Shown here: in pieces, positions 18,361-28,487 of the stretch
Position numbering within the stretch: the stretch's first letter is position 1
How the letters are laid out: each line of letters starts with the position of its first letter
Assembly (NCBI GenBank): GCA_965202875.1
Contig: OZ241870.1
Location: forward strand, 496,001 to 560,000
Direction: 5' to 3'
DNA length: 64,000 nucleotides
Origin: HK1 sp965202875
GTDB lineage: Bacteria; Pseudomonadota; Gammaproteobacteria; HK1
Translations under genes and position numbers: made by a program
The notes under the pieces: generated by a model
Told to the model about the DNA's origin: nothing
The model's database searches: none
The model's input: only the letters and a program-made list of their open reading frames with translations

Positions 18361-20383
18361 TCAACCCTGAAAGTTCGGAGACACATTCACCCGAGGGCTG
18401 TGGGGAGCCTTGGACTCCAGAAGCATCCCCTCCGGGCGGCACTTCAATTTCTCCACCGTGGGCAAGTGTACATCGTTCACCCGCTCTCCCGTGAACCCCC
18501 CGTCGCGCCAGAACCACGGGAACCGCTCCTGCTCGCGGATGGGCCCCCTGCCGCGATCCTTGCGCCAGTGGACGTTCGGTTTGGAGCGCAGTATACCGGC
18601 GCCCTTCCTGCCGCCGGGGAGGTCGGCGGCCAGGAAGGGGCGGAGGTTGAGGCGCACGCCGTCGTCGGCGTCCGGCTCCCAGCCGACGGGCTGCGCTTCG
18701 ATGGGCTTCCAGCGGATGAAGAGGTCGTGGGGCGGCTCGCCTTCGAGGATGGCGGCGAGGCGCTTGCGCAGCTCGAACGCCGCCGCCAGACGCTCTTCCG
18801 CGCCGGCTTCGCCGCGCTTCACCCCGTCCTGCTGGCGGGTGATCCAGTCGCCGAGATAGCTCCAGGTGAGGGCTTCCAGGCATCGGCGGCCCTTGCCGCC
18901 GCCCTCGGTCAGTTTGTGGTAGCCGACCAGCGCAGAAGCCGTCGCGCTTGCGTCCGTCCCAGACGTGCCAGACGAAGGGGCGGTGGTGGAATAGCGCGCA
19001 ATGCTGCTCGAAGAAGCGGTTGCGGAGCCAGTCGTCGAGGGTCGAGCTGCCGGCCTCGGTGAGCAGGCGGGTGAGCACGCGGTCGCTCCAGGCGTCGCCG
19101 AACGCGGCAGCCAGAAGCTGCAAGACCCGCTCCTCGGCGGAAGGCTCGCCCCGCACCGGGGGGATGCAGACGATGCCGTCGCTATCCGCGAAGGCATGCA
19201 AGGTCCCGCAACGCCGGACCCACTCGCGCTGCTCGTCGGCCAGCTCCATGCCCGCGCCCTGTTCGGCGGGCCAGCGGTAGCCCGACAGGCGGGCGACGGC
19301 GACCTGAAGCACGGCGGGATCGGTGCGGAGCGGGCCGTGGGCGGTCCGCTTCCCGGTCTCGTCCCAGACCACCGATCCGCAGGGGTGGCCGTGGAAGATC
19401 CACTGGGTGGGATCGTCGGAGTAGGGGCGGGGGAGGCCGTGAGGATATTCTCTCCGGGCTGCTTCGGTCCAGTGGTCGAGATCGAAGGGAACCTTCGCCA
19501 GCGTGGCGTTGGTGACCTTGAGCGTTTGGTCGATGCGCCGTACCACGTCGTGGTATTCGGGGGATGAGCAGAAGCACCAGATGGCAGGGAGATGTTCCAT
19601 CTCGTCCGGTACCACCGTTGCCCCGTTCTTGCCGAATATCTCGCCGGTGTAGATCGTGACGGGGAGCTTTCTCATCTGGGTGATGCGCAACCCGGTCCTT
19701 CCGAGAACTCTTTTGCCGTTCATGATTTCGCCGGGAAAATTGTGAGCGGTCGGGAAGCGGGACAGCACGCCATCTCCGTTTTCCCACAGAATCCGATCCG
19801 TCCGGGCTCCGAAGTGTGCGGTGGAATCGACGTTCTGAATGTACGGGTCCCAACCGCCCGAAAACCCGCCTTCCCGGAACTTGCCGACGAATCTTTCCAG
19901 ATCACCCGTTGTCAGGCCCTCGATGCTCGCGCAAGAGCCGTCCAGTCTTGCCTTGGTCGAGAGGTCGTCCAGGGCCACCCGCGCGTCCGGATTCCCCAAC
20001 TGCCGGGCTTGCTCGACCCCGGCGATTTCCGCTTCCCGCAACCGGGCGGCCTTCTCGCCGGCGGTACGGAATTCGGAGACGTCCAGGCCGTGCATCGTTC
20101 CGGCTGGCGACGCATCATCGAACAGTCCACCCTGATGGCCGGCGGGATCGGTGCGGGTCAGGGTGAGCAGGATCGCCTTGACGACCTCCCCGCTGATGGT
20201 CTCGAAGGCGCCCGGCCCCAACCGCGCGAGCAGACGCCAGGTCCGCGTCTTCAGCAGCTTCTCCCGCAATTTGCGCATTCCGGTGAAACCGATCACCCGG
20301 TCCGGCGGGTGGAGGGCGCCGCGACGTTCCCGGACGTCGCCGTCGACTGGCAGGCCGCGCAACGCCACCGTCGCCACTTTCAT
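18361..20383 (-). pseudogene. C-terminal half of a type IIG/BREX PglX-like methyltransferase-restriction protein
   Basis: The frame starting about 20281 reads MRKLREKLLKTRTWRLLARL, then GPGAFETISGEVV, a block found just after the catalytic domain of Eco57I/PglX-type adenine methyltransferases. It continues through FFEQHCALFHHRPFVWHVWDG. At about 18930 one base is lost, and the protein resumes in another frame as ALVGYHKLTEGGGKG, then LEALTWSYLGDWITRQQDG, then RKGAGILRSKPNVHW, to 18361. The N-terminal catalytic domain with its NPPY motif is gone, replaced by IS5 debris at 20409. No other genes of a BREX locus are present. Type IIG or PglX remains open. Confidence 0.65.
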
Positions 20384-20408
20384 TCCCGGCGTGTGCAGGC
20401 CAGACTAC

Positions 20409-20645
20409 TAGGCCGTGTTGATGAATTATCGCACCATAATCCAAGCCATCACCCCAAGTCCCCCCGGCACCCCCTCCCACACCGCCTTGAATCCCCTCGT
20501 GTCATGACGCTCTCCCCCACTCAGCGCGAACGATACGCCGGTGCGTTCGTCGGTGCAGGCCGCGTGCAGCTTGGTGGACAATCCACCGGCCGTTGCGAAG
20601 GGCGGCCCAGAGTCAGAGCCTGCTGTCCACCGTTTTTTTGACGCC
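20409..20645 (-). mobile_element. IS5-family transposase fragment
   Basis: Minus-strand reading KRWTAGSDSGPPFATAGGLS, then TKLHAACTDERTGVSFALSG, then GERHDTRGFKAVWEG is the middle of an IS5/IS427-type transposase. The left end GGCCGTGTTGATGAATTATC looks like the element terminus. On its right it is fused in frame to hydantoinase B at about 20645, so it truncates that gene. Confidence 0.7.
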
Positions 20646-20647
20646 CC

Positions 20648-21217
20648 GGCCGCGAGCTGGGCGCGCAGATCGCCGAACACCTGCACGGGGATGCGCACGT
20701 TGCGCTCGATCAGCCGCCACAGGGTCTCGTTGCACTCCCCGCCGTCGAGCAGCTTCATCGGCGGGATCCGCAGCCCCTCCTGGTAGATCCCGGTCGAATC
20801 CGCCGCGTTCGAGCCGGGCACCCGGCCGCCGCCGTCCGCCTGGTGCGCGGTGCAGCACGCGAACGCTACGTGCGCGCCGTTCACGAACACCGGCTTGAAC
20901 ATGAAGATGTCGGGCAGGTGCATCCCGCCCTCGAAGGGGTCGTTCAGGGCGTAGACGTCGCCCTCGCGCACGTCGTTGCCGTAGCGCGCGAGCACCGCGG
21001 CCAGCGCGGTCCGTACCGAGCCGAGGTGCATCGGCAGGGTGAGGCCCTGGGCGACGACGTTGCCTCGGGCGTCGGTGATCGAGGTGGAGAAATCCATGTT
21101 GTCCCGCAGCACCCCGGAATAGGTGGTGCGGCACACGGTCACCGCCATCTCGGCGGCGGCGGCGAACAAGGCGTTCTTGAAGAGTTCGAAGTCGATGGGA
21201 TCGACGCAGGGAGACAT
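20648..21217 (-). pseudogene. Hydantoinase B/oxoprolinase, 5' third only
   Basis: The start MSPCVDPIDFELFKNALFA at 21217 is typical of HyuB, the B subunit of N-methylhydantoinase/5-oxoprolinase enzymes. About 190 residues follow (TYSGVLRDNMDFSTSITDAR, ALNDPFEGGMHLPDIFMFKP, LDGGECNETLWRLIERN), up to FGDLRAQLAAG, where the IS5 fragment begins. Normal HyuB has 500-600 residues. No HyuA is next to it. The gene is inactive. Confidence 0.8.
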
Positions 21218-21526
21218 GGGAACACTCGGTTCGTGCAGAGCCTGGCCTTGCAGCATGGCGCCGGCAACCCGGCGGGCGGCGCCGGGACGCGGGGCACGGG
21301 CAACGCTTGCTTGCGGCCCGTCGACCATCCCGGACAGGGGAAGGTTCCCGGGCAGATGGAGAGGCGGCGGGTGGGGCTTCCTCCCGCCGGACGGGCCCGC
21401 GCCGAAACCGCGGTGATCCGGCACGCTCGAAGCATTCCTGAAAGCGTCTCTGCCGACAAGACGCCCGCTGTGCCGACCGGCCTTGAAGCCGCTACACTGC
21501 CGCACCGCTCGCACCCGCCGGCCGAG
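21218..21526. other. Divergent intergenic region between hyuB remnant and MFS gene
   Basis: 309 bp with no gene I can support. A TACACT at 21492-21497 could serve as a -10 for the MFS gene, but no convincing -35 is present. The region probably held the shared control of hyuB and the transporter. Confidence 0.3.
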
Positions 21527-22759
21527 ATGTCCGCCCCCCGATCCTCGAACGTCTACCCCGTCGCCCGGCTCGTCGCGTCCCTCCTGCTCATGACCACCGC
21601 GGGCTCCGCGATGTACGCCGCGATCCTCGTCCTCGAACCCGCCGCCGCGGAGTTCGGCACCGGCCGCGGGGCGGGCTCCATGCCGTACACCCTGTTCATG
21701 ATCGGCTTCGGCCTGGGAGGCATCATGATGGGGCGGCTCTCCGATCGCTTCGGCATCATCGTTCCCGCGCTGCTCGCAAGCCTCTGCCTGCCCGCGGGCC
21801 TGCTCTTCGCGGCCCGCGCCGCCGATCTGTGGCAGTTCAGCGTATCTCTCGGGCTCCTGTGCGGGTTGTTCGGCATGTCTGCGACCTTCGCGCCGGTGGC
21901 CGCCGACATTTCCCACTGGTTCACCGCGCGCCGCGGCCTCGCACTCGGGATCGTGATCAGCGGCACCTACGTCTCGGGCGCCGTGTGGCCGCCGGTGTTG
22001 CAACACGCCATCGACACCGTCGGCTGGCGGGCGACGTTTCACGCGCTGGGGGGGCTGACCCTGTGTACGATGCTGCCGCTCAGCATCGTGCTCTACCGGC
22101 CCGCCCTCATCGATCGCTCGGACGGTCCCTCGATGCGCAGCGGGAGCCGCCGGCGCCCGCTCGGGTTCTCCGGCCGTTCGCTGCAGGGGTTGCTGTGCAT
22201 CGCGGGGACGGGTTGCTGCGTGGCGATGGCGATGCCCCAGGTGCACGTCGTTCCGCTCGTGCTCGATCTCGGCTTCGACGCGGTCCACGGCGCGCGCATG
22301 CTCGCGCTGATGCTCGGCTTCGGGGTGGTGAGCCGGATGGTGTCGGGCTGGATCTCCGACCGCGTCGGCGGGCTGAAGACCCTGCTTCTGGGGTCGGCGC
22401 TGCAGGGGCTGGTGATCTTCGCGTACCTGTTCGCCGGCGGGCTCGCCGCCCTCTACGTCCTCGCCATCGCCTTCGGCCTCTCGCAAGGAGGCATCGTCCC
22501 GTCCTACACGATGATCATCCGCGCGCTCTTCCCCGCCGGGGAGGCGGGCTGGCGGATCGGCTTGACGATGCTGTTCACAATCACCGGCATGGCCCTCGGC
22601 GGCTGGCTCGCCGGCGCCCTCTACGATCTCACCGGCGACTACACCGCTTCGATCCTCGCCGCGCTCGGGTTCAACGTCCTGAATCTCGGGATCGCGGCGT
22701 GGCTGCTTGCGCGGGACCGGCGATCGGCGGCCGAGGAAGCGACGGCTCAAGCGGCGTGA
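21527..22759 (+). CDS. Major facilitator superfamily transporter (monocarboxylate-type)
   Basis: 410 residues, inner membrane, with the expected 12 hydrophobic segments. The motif between helices 2 and 3 is GGIMMGRLSDRFG; the equivalent loop in the second half is VSGWISDRVGG. Overall it resembles oxalate/formate- or monocarboxylate-type MFS exchangers. The start MSAPRSSNVYPVARLVAS at 21527 immediately precedes helix 1. It diverges from the hydantoinase remnant and may once have imported that pathway's substrate, which is inference. It is intact and one of the few undamaged genes in this stretch. Confidence 0.85.
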   Translation: MSAPRSSNVYPVARLVASLLLMTTAGSAMYAAILVLEPAAAEFGTGRGAGSMPYTLFMIGFGLGGIMMGRLSDRFGIIVPALLASLCLPAGLLFAARAADLWQFSVSLGLLCGLFGMSATFAPVAADISHWFTARRGLALGIVISGTYVSGAVWPPVLQHAIDTVGWRATFHALGGLTLCTMLPLSIVLYRPALIDRSDGPSMRSGSRRRPLGFSGRSLQGLLCIAGTGCCVAMAMPQVHVVPLVLDLGFDAVHGARMLALMLGFGVVSRMVSGWISDRVGGLKTLLLGSALQGLVIFAYLFAGGLAALYVLAIAFGLSQGGIVPSYTMIIRALFPAGEAGWRIGLTMLFTITGMALGGWLAGALYDLTGDYTASILAALGFNVLNLGIAAWLLARDRRSAAEEATAQAA

Positions 22760-22902
22760 GCCGGTGCCGGACGCAGCACGATCCGACCGGACGACCCTGA
22801 CCCGGTCCGTCCGATGGGCGGGCGGCGGTCGAGGAGTTCCGCCGCAATATCTTTTGCCGTTTTACCGTGTCGTTGTGCCGAAGTGCCGCGGAGGGAACCC
22901 GA

Positions 22903-23376
22903 ATGCGCAACGTCATCGGACAGGCCGTCGTCGGCGACGATCTCTACGGGCGGGACTACGAGCTGACCCGTCTCCGGGAGATGCTGGGGCAGGGCGGGCA
23001 CATCCTGATGCTCGCTCCCAGGGGGCGGGCAAGACCAGCCTGATGCTGGAGAGCCGCCGCGCATCTCGCGGGAACTGGAACGTCATCTACGTCGACGTCG
23101 AGCGAGGCGACAGCCCGGTCGACTTCGTGGCGGCGGTTCTCTCTGCGCTGGCGGCCGATCACCGGTATCGGAACCGTTTCGAAGCGATTCCATTCTCGGC
23201 CGCGGTCAAGGACGTTCTCGGACGGCTTCAGTCCGTCCGCGTCGACGTCGACGTGTTGCGCGTCGAGCTCAAGGGTGCAATCGGCTCCGAGTGGGATCAT
23301 GCCGCGGACCAGCTTCAGGCGCGTCTGGCGAGCTTGCCGCCCGCCGGCGCCAACCTGCTGATCATCGTCGAATAAA
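22903..23376 (+). pseudogene. AAA/STAND-type ATPase, frameshifted in the P-loop and truncated
   Basis: Begins MRNVIGQAVVGDDLYGRDYE, then LTRLREMLGQGGHILMLAPR. The Walker A region must be read across a frame break near 23028: APRG in the first frame, then GKTSLMLESRRASRGNW in the second. It continues YVDVERGDSPVDFVAAVL to LPPAGANLLIIVE and stops in the Walker B strand, where unrelated DNA starts. Family: archaeal/prokaryote-specific AAA ATPases with an N-terminal YGR(D/E) box. Neither half can be active. Confidence 0.75.
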
Positions 23377-23379
23377 GCA

Positions 23380-25725
23380 GTATCGTATCGTACACCGGGC
23401 CGAATCGAAGTGCGGCGCTATGGGCGCTTGTCCGTTTCCATCGAACTTCATTCCGGCATTGCGCATACCCAAATACTGCATCACACAAGACGCGCAACCA
23501 TTCGCGCAAGGCTTCGTTGCCGGGGGCGGCCAGCAGGTTCCCGATTCGGTGGACCAGGCGCGTGAAGATGTCCGCGACGTCCCTGGCCCAGGTCTCCCAG
23601 TACTTCCGGTCTCCGCACTTGTCGACGATCCGGGCGTAGATGGCGCCGGGCGGCAGGTCCATCGGCGCGAACAGCCCGTCCCCGGCTTGACCGGGGGGCA
23701 GCTCGGCGCCCGCCGGAATCCCGTCTCCGTCACCGCCGCTTCCGTCGCCGCCACTGAAGATGATGCGGCCGGTGGGCGTGTGGTTGAGGTCGATCCTGTT
23801 GATCTCGGCGTCGAGCCGGTCGTCGTGCGAACGCAGCGCGCGCAGGACGTTCCAGACCACGCCGAAGCGTTCGTTGTCGTCCAGCGCCGCGGCGGGGTTG
23901 ACGCCCGCCGGCACCGCGATGGGCAGGATGATGTAGCCGTACTCCTTGCCGGGCGCCTTGCGCATGGCGCGGCCCACGGCCTGGACGATGTCCACCTGCG
24001 AGCTCCGGGGGCTCATGAACAGCACCGCGTCCAGCGCCGGCACGTCGATGCCCTCGGACAGGCAGCGCGCGTTCGAAAGGATGCGGCACGCGCCCCCGGC
24101 GCCGCGCCCGCCCTTCAGCCACTCGATCCGGGCCTTGCGGTCGAGGGCGTGATGCTGGTCGTCGACGTGCCGCGTGGCGCAACGGAGCGCGCTCCGGCGT
24201 TCGGCCTCCGGCAGCAGGTCGATGGCGTGGGCGATGACGTCGTCCCAGTGCGCTTCCAGGCGCTTCGACGCGGCGATGGTGTTGGTGAACGCGATGGCGC
24301 GGGAGAGGCGGCGCACGGGCTCCCCGCCGGGGGCCTTGTGCTCTGGATTCTGCAACGTCCGCCAGCAGCCGGTGATCTTCGCCGCGTCGCTCAGGTTGAT
24401 CTCGCTCTCGCCCCCGGCCAGATGCGCCTGCAACGCGGCGTCGACGTGCTGTTCGGACATGGCGAGCACGACGACCTTGTAGTCGGACAGCAGCCCCTGA
24501 TCGACCGCTCTGGAGAAGGGCAGGCGGTGAAATTCCGGCCCGTAGGTCTCCGGGTCGTCCATCGAGAACACGTCCGCGTCGTGGCTCGCCGCCTTCGCCT
24601 TGGCGCTCTCGGTGTAGAGGCGCGGGGTCGCCGTCATGTAGAGGCGCTTCGCGGCCCGGACCCGCTCCCCGTCGTGGACGAGCACGAAGGGGGAGGTCCG
24701 GTCGCCGGGTCCCTCGCTTTCGCGGGGGCGGGCTGCTTCGACGCCGGTGGTGCGGTGCGCTTCGTCGCAGAGGACGAGGTCGAAGGGCGGCGCTCCCTCG
24801 TCCTGCGCCCGCTCCACGATGCCGAGCGAGTGGTAGGTGCAGAAGACCACCGTCATCGCGTCCTCGGCGCCCTCCCGGAGCGCGGCGGAGATCGCCGGCG
24901 GGTCCGTGGTCACCGGAATTTCGAGCTCCTGGAGGGAGGCGTCCTCGTCGTTGCGGCCGGCCCGGGTGTCGGAGCAGACGCCGACGTAGCGGTGGGGGGT
25001 CGCGCGCTGCGTCGCCCACTCCCGCATCGATTGGGAGAACAGGGAGATCGACGGCACCGGGTACAGGACCCGGCCGCCGGCGCCCGCCACGGCTTCCGCG
25101 ATGCGCAAGGCGGTAAAGGTCTTGCCGGCGCCGCAGGCCATGACGAGCTTGCCGCGATCGTGGTCCTCGAAGCCGGCGAGCACGTCGTCGAACGCGGCCT
25201 GCTGGTGGGGCCGCAGACGGAAGGGCTCGTGGCGGAAGGCGAGGTCTTCCGGCGCGGCGCGCGCGAGGTCGGCCAGTCGAAAGGGCGGCTCGCGAGGTCG
25301 CCGAAGCGGAGCACGGTGCAGGCGGGCTTCAGGCGCTCGATGGTCTTGCGGGCGTTCGGCCCCCGGCCGTCGCCGGTGTCCACGACGATGCGGGCGGTGA
25401 AGGGGTCGCGGGCCGACGCGGCGATGAAGGAGTCGAGATGGGGCTTCGCGATCTGCGTGCCGGGTGCATGGCATTTGCACTGGATGGCGCAACAGCCGCC
25501 CCGGCGCTCCTCGGCCACGAGGTCGATGCCGGTATCGGCGCCGTCGAAGTCCGGCCGCGCGGCGGCCCACTCGGACCAGAGCCGGACGTTGGAGAAACGC
25601 TCCCGGTAGAGCGGGTCCTCGAGGAAGTACGTCTTCATCAGCCGCTCGAAGAGGCGCCCCTTCTCGGCCTCGGAGCCGGCGATGGACCGGATGTGGTCCA
25701 GGGTTCTCTGGAAGCTGCCGCTCAA
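23380..25725 (-). pseudogene. Type ISP restriction enzyme, N-terminal nuclease and helicase half
   Basis: Starts MSGSFQRTLDHIRSIAGSE at 25725. Residues about 15-150 are an Mrr-like nuclease: FDGADTGIDLVAEE and CAIQCKCHAP give the D-x(n)-Q-x-K pair. One base is lost at about 25272, and the reading resumes in another frame as the helicase: RLRPHQQAAFDDVLAGF, Walker A MACGAGKTFTALR, DEAH box LVLCDEAHRTTG, YMTATPRLY, and motif VI QAVGRAMRKAPGKEYGY. It ends near 23440 after FTRLVHRIGNLLAAPGNE. The methyltransferase and specificity domains that should follow are missing. A piece of exactly that kind lies at 35784-37450. Confidence 0.8.
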
Positions 25726-25767
25726 TGTTCAGGCTCCGGGGTCTCGACGGCGCGGGCGGGGACGCAC

Positions 25768-26179
25768 TCAGCCTTCCTTGGCGCCGATGCGCCAAGCAGC
25801 GAGAGGCCGGATTTTCCGCGATGGTCTCGAAGTCACGATCCTCGTGGAGCAACCGGAGGTCGTTCTCGATGGCGAGCTGCGCGATGCAGCAGTCAATCGG
25901 GCTGCGAATCGTCCGTCCCCGCCGGCGCAGGTCGAAATAGATGCGCGCCGCGTCCCGCCAAGTGTCACCGCTGGCTTCAACGTAGTCCTGACCGTCCAGG
26001 AAATCGGCCAGCATGGCCCACTCCCGTTCGTCGGCGGCGCCTTGCAACAGCTTCAACTGGTTGAAGCGCGTCAGCACCACGTCATCGTCGGCCACCAGCG
26101 ACCGCACCCGGCTCGCCGTGCCGCCGCTCGTATCCCGGAACACGTCTATCCAGACGGACGTATCAATCAGGGTCGCCAC
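25768..26179 (-). CDS. VapC-type PIN-domain toxin with damaged C-terminus
   Basis: About 136 residues. PIN ribonucleases cut tRNA or rRNA. The first acidic motif LIDTSVWIDVF (Asp at residue 6) and the late motifs SPIDCCIAQLA and HEDRDFETIA are present. The usual second acidic position in the T-x(n)-E-L-L-x-G helix reads FNQLKLLQG, with Lys in place of Glu. An extra G near 25832 shifts the last 15 codons. Without it the end would be KIRPLAAWRIGAKEG with a stop at 25768; as it stands the frame runs into the helicase remnant. It overlaps the VapB-like antitoxin by 17 bases. Probably weakened or dead. Confidence 0.7.
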
Positions 26180-26375
26180 GGATCCGCCGCATCGCCTTGT
26201 GGTCGAAGTCCGGGCGCAGCTTCACCTTGCCGGCGAGGTCCAGGAGGTCTTTCTTTCGCCGCCGCCGCACCAGCTCGCTCAGCGCGAGATACACCAGCGC
26301 CCGTTTGGTGCGCATGCCGGTGAGTGCGAACCCCTGTTGCACCAGATCGTCGTCCAGAACGATGTTCGTACGCAT
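26163..26375 (-). CDS. VapB-type antitoxin
   Basis: 70 residues, MRTNIVLDDDLVQQGFALTG, then MRTKRALVYLALSELVRRRR, then KKDLLDLAGKV. This is the standard ribbon-helix-helix VapB whose C-terminus blocks the PIN toxin encoded downstream with a 17-base overlap. Complete length. Expected to autorepress. The pair sits between a type ISP remnant and a biotin-carrier scrap, so it may simply have survived because losing an antitoxin is costly. Confidence 0.85.
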   Translation of the reverse strand: MRTNIVLDDDLVQQGFALTGMRTKRALVYLALSELVRRRRKKDLLDLAGKVKLRPDFDHKAMRRIRGDPD

Positions 26376-26447
26376 CGCCGCCTCGATGAAAGGTGTATGA
26401 CAAGGTGTATCGTACCTTTCGATCCGGGATCGGGCGACACCGGCGGA

Positions 26448-26617
26448 TCACTCCGGCGGATCGCCCGTTCCCGCATCCGCCCCGGCATCCGAGAAGGTGA
26501 CGAGCACCGCGCCTTCGGCCACCTGCTCGCCTTCCGAGGCCGTGACCGCTTCGACGACACCCGCGCGGGGCGCCTCGACGCTCAGCTCCATCTTCATCGC
26601 TTCGGCGGGGGCGCCCT
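26448..26617 (-). pseudogene. Biotin carboxyl carrier domain, C-terminal scrap
   Basis: Reads APAEAMKMELSVEAPRAGVV, then EAVTASEGEQVAEGAVLVTF. The A-M-K-M biotin-attachment lysine is preserved. This is the last 45 residues of an acyl-CoA carboxylase biotin subunit; everything before the biotin loop has been lost at the junction with the methylase fragment at 26620. A carrier domain alone has no activity. Confidence 0.7.
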
Positions 26618-26619
26618 CA

Positions 26620-26931
26620 TGAGGCGCAAGCCCCCGGCGTTGCGCAACGTCGGCATCGACCGCGATGCGCGGGCGCTGGCGCGGTTCGAGTGCGAGTATC
26701 CCGTGGAGCTCGTCCACGGGTGCGCGCCCCGGTTCGTGGCGCACTATGCGTTCGAGGGCACGGAGCTCATCTACAGCGACCCGCCGTACCTGAGGCGGAC
26801 CCGCACGTCCCGGCGCCGGTACCGCTACGACTACGAGGAGGCGGACCCTATCGAGTGGCTGGAGCCGCTCAAGGGGGTGCCCTGCCGGGTGATGGTCTCG
26901 GGCTATCCCTCGGCGCTCCGAGCTCCGAGAC
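26620..26931 (+). pseudogene. D12-class (Dam-type) adenine methyltransferase, internal fragment
   Basis: Reads RRKPPALRNVGIDRDARALA, then FEGTELIYSDPPYLRRTRTS, then RVMVSGYPSAL. The catalytic DPPY and the downstream YDYEEAD and MVSGYPS blocks are those of D12-class N6-adenine methyltransferases. The N-terminal FxGxG AdoMet site and the C-terminal end are missing. It is sandwiched between a biotin-carrier scrap and an ATPase scrap, with both junctions abrupt. Confidence 0.75.
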
Positions 26932-27078
26932 CGGGTAACGATTGTCGAGGGCGTTACGAGACCGGCCGATCTCCAGCGCCCGCGTCGTCTTGCCGACCTG
27001 TCGCGGCCCGATCAGGGCAAGGGCGGCTTGGCGGTTCAGGGCTCTTTCGATGTCTCGGGTGACAAGCCGCGGGATCAT
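26924..27078 (-). pseudogene. DUF4143 ATPase B, internal-deletion remnant
   Basis: The first 43 codons match the intact ATPase at 29055-30227 (MIPRLVTRDIERALNRQAAL, then GPRQVGKT) and then jump directly to NRYPVSE, which in the intact protein lies about 20 residues before the C-terminus. About 320 residues have been deleted. The flank 27045-27237 is a direct repeat of 30195-30385. Confidence 0.8.
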
Positions 27079-27175
27079 CCTTGCAATTTGTCTGCGTGAC
27101 GGATGATTTACAAGGAAGATGAATATCCGGAGGCCAGGAGGCCATGGGCCGGCCTTCGGGAGAACAGGCGCCGTT

Positions 27176-28474
27176 TCACGGCCCCAGGGCATGGATGGGG
27201 ATCACGCCTGCCTCGGCTCCACCGCGCGTGGCGCCATATCCACCGGGCACGATGACGGCAAGAGCGGCCGGTGGGCCGTGGTCGCTGTTCGCCATTCGCC
27301 CGGCCAGCCGGCGCAGGTTCCTTGCGCCGTCGTCCACCCAGCGCTCGCCCAGCTTGATCTCGAAGGCGGCCCAGCGCCCGTCGGTGGCTTCGACGACGGC
27401 GTCCACCTCCAGGCCGTCCTTCTCCCGGTAGTGGAACACTTCCGCGTCGGCGGCTTGCGCGTAGATGCGCAAGTCGCGGATGACCATGGACTCGAACAGC
27501 AAGCCGAAGAGATCGAGGTCGGCCACGAGCTTCGCCGGCGACGCCCGCAGGGCGGCGACCGCCAGCGAGGGGTCGACGAAATGGCGCACGGGCGTGGAGC
27601 GTAGCGTGGTGCGCGAACGCAGGTGCGGGGACCAGGCCGGTTGGGGCTCCACCACCATCAGCCGTTCGAGGGCGTCCAGATACCCGGCCACCGTGTCCGC
27701 CTTCATCGCCGTGCCGTCGCCGCCCGCATCGGCGGCCAGCTTTGCCAACGACACCGGCGTGGCGACGTTGCGCGCCAGGGACTGCAAGAGCCGGCCGACC
27801 CGCACGGGGTCGCGCGACCTGCCGTCGAGGCGCGGAACGTCGCTGCGTCGGACGTCGTCCAGATAGCCCCGGTTGACGCGCATGGCCGGCGCCGCGGCGG
27901 CGCCGAGGTGGGCCGGCCAGCCACCGATGGCGATGCGTTCGGCGAGCCGGGCGATGGGGACGGGTGCGGCGTGGCCCCGCTGGGGCTCGCCGTCGAGCAG
28001 GCCGCGCAGGGAGACGTCGCCGGTGGAGTGCCCGCTCTCGAAGAGCGACATGGGCCGCATCCGCAGCCGGGTGAAGCGGCCGGCGCCGGTGTGGCGCGTG
28101 ACGTCGTCGGCCGGCGCCGCCGAGCCGGTCAGGATGAACTGCCCACGTCCCGAGCGCTCGTCCACGGCACGGCGGACGTGGTTCCAGACGTCCGGCGCCA
28201 ACTGCCACTCGTCGAGCAGCCGGGGCGTGTCCCCGGCCAGGACGGCTGCCGGATCGATGCTCGTCATCCGCTGCGCATCGAGGTCGACGTCGAGGAGCAC
28301 GTGGCTCGCGCTGGCCTGCATCGCCGTCACGGTCTTGCCGACCGCCCGCGCGCCTTCCACGAGGACGGCCCCGGACGCCGCCAGCAGCTCGGCGAGCTCG
28401 GCGTCGGCGATGCGCGGGCGGTAGTCGGAGCGTTTGCGGCCCATGTCCCAAAGTAGCATGGTCCGGAGCGGCAT
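27176..28474 (-). CDS. DUF4143-type AAA ATPase (copy A, intact)
   Basis: 432 residues. N-terminal AAA domain with Walker A GARAVGKT (41-48), Walker B region LLDEWQ near 89, and sensor ILTGSAAP. The C-terminal DUF4143 part holds LFGLLFESMVIRDLRIYAQ and a PD-(D/E)XK-like patch: HYREKDGLEVDAVVE then WAAFEIKLGE (D, E-x-K). Proteins of this architecture are very common in mobile and host-associated genomes; their role is unproven, with defence or addiction suggested. It is preceded by repeated boxes at 28488-28569 that may control it. A deletion copy of its two ends is at 30285-30712. Confidence 0.8.
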   Translation of the reverse strand: MPLRTMLLWDMGRKRSDYRPRIADAELAELLAASGAVLVEGARAVGKTVTAMQASASHVLLDVDLDAQRMTSIDPAAVLAGDTPRLLDEWQLAPDVWNHVRRAVDERSGRGQFILTGSAAPADDVTRHTGAGRFTRLRMRPMSLFESGHSTGDVSLRGLLDGEPQRGHAAPVPIARLAERIAIGGWPAHLGAAAAPAMRVNRGYLDDVRRSDVPRLDGRSRDPVRVGRLLQSLARNVATPVSLAKLAADAGGDGTAMKADTVAGYLDALERLMVVEPQPAWSPHLRSRTTLRSTPVRHFVDPSLAVAALRASPAKLVADLDLFGLLFESMVIRDLRIYAQAADAEVFHYREKDGLEVDAVVEATDGRWAAFEIKLGERWVDDGARNLRRLAGRMANSDHGPPAALAVIVPGGYGATRGGAEAGVIPIHALGP

Positions 28475-28487
28475 GGCAACGGATAGA

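Noticed and set aside
20843..21526. Plus-strand N-terminal extension of the MFS transporter
   Set aside because: The extension is antisense to hydantoinase B; the transporter's first helix begins at the ATG at 21527.
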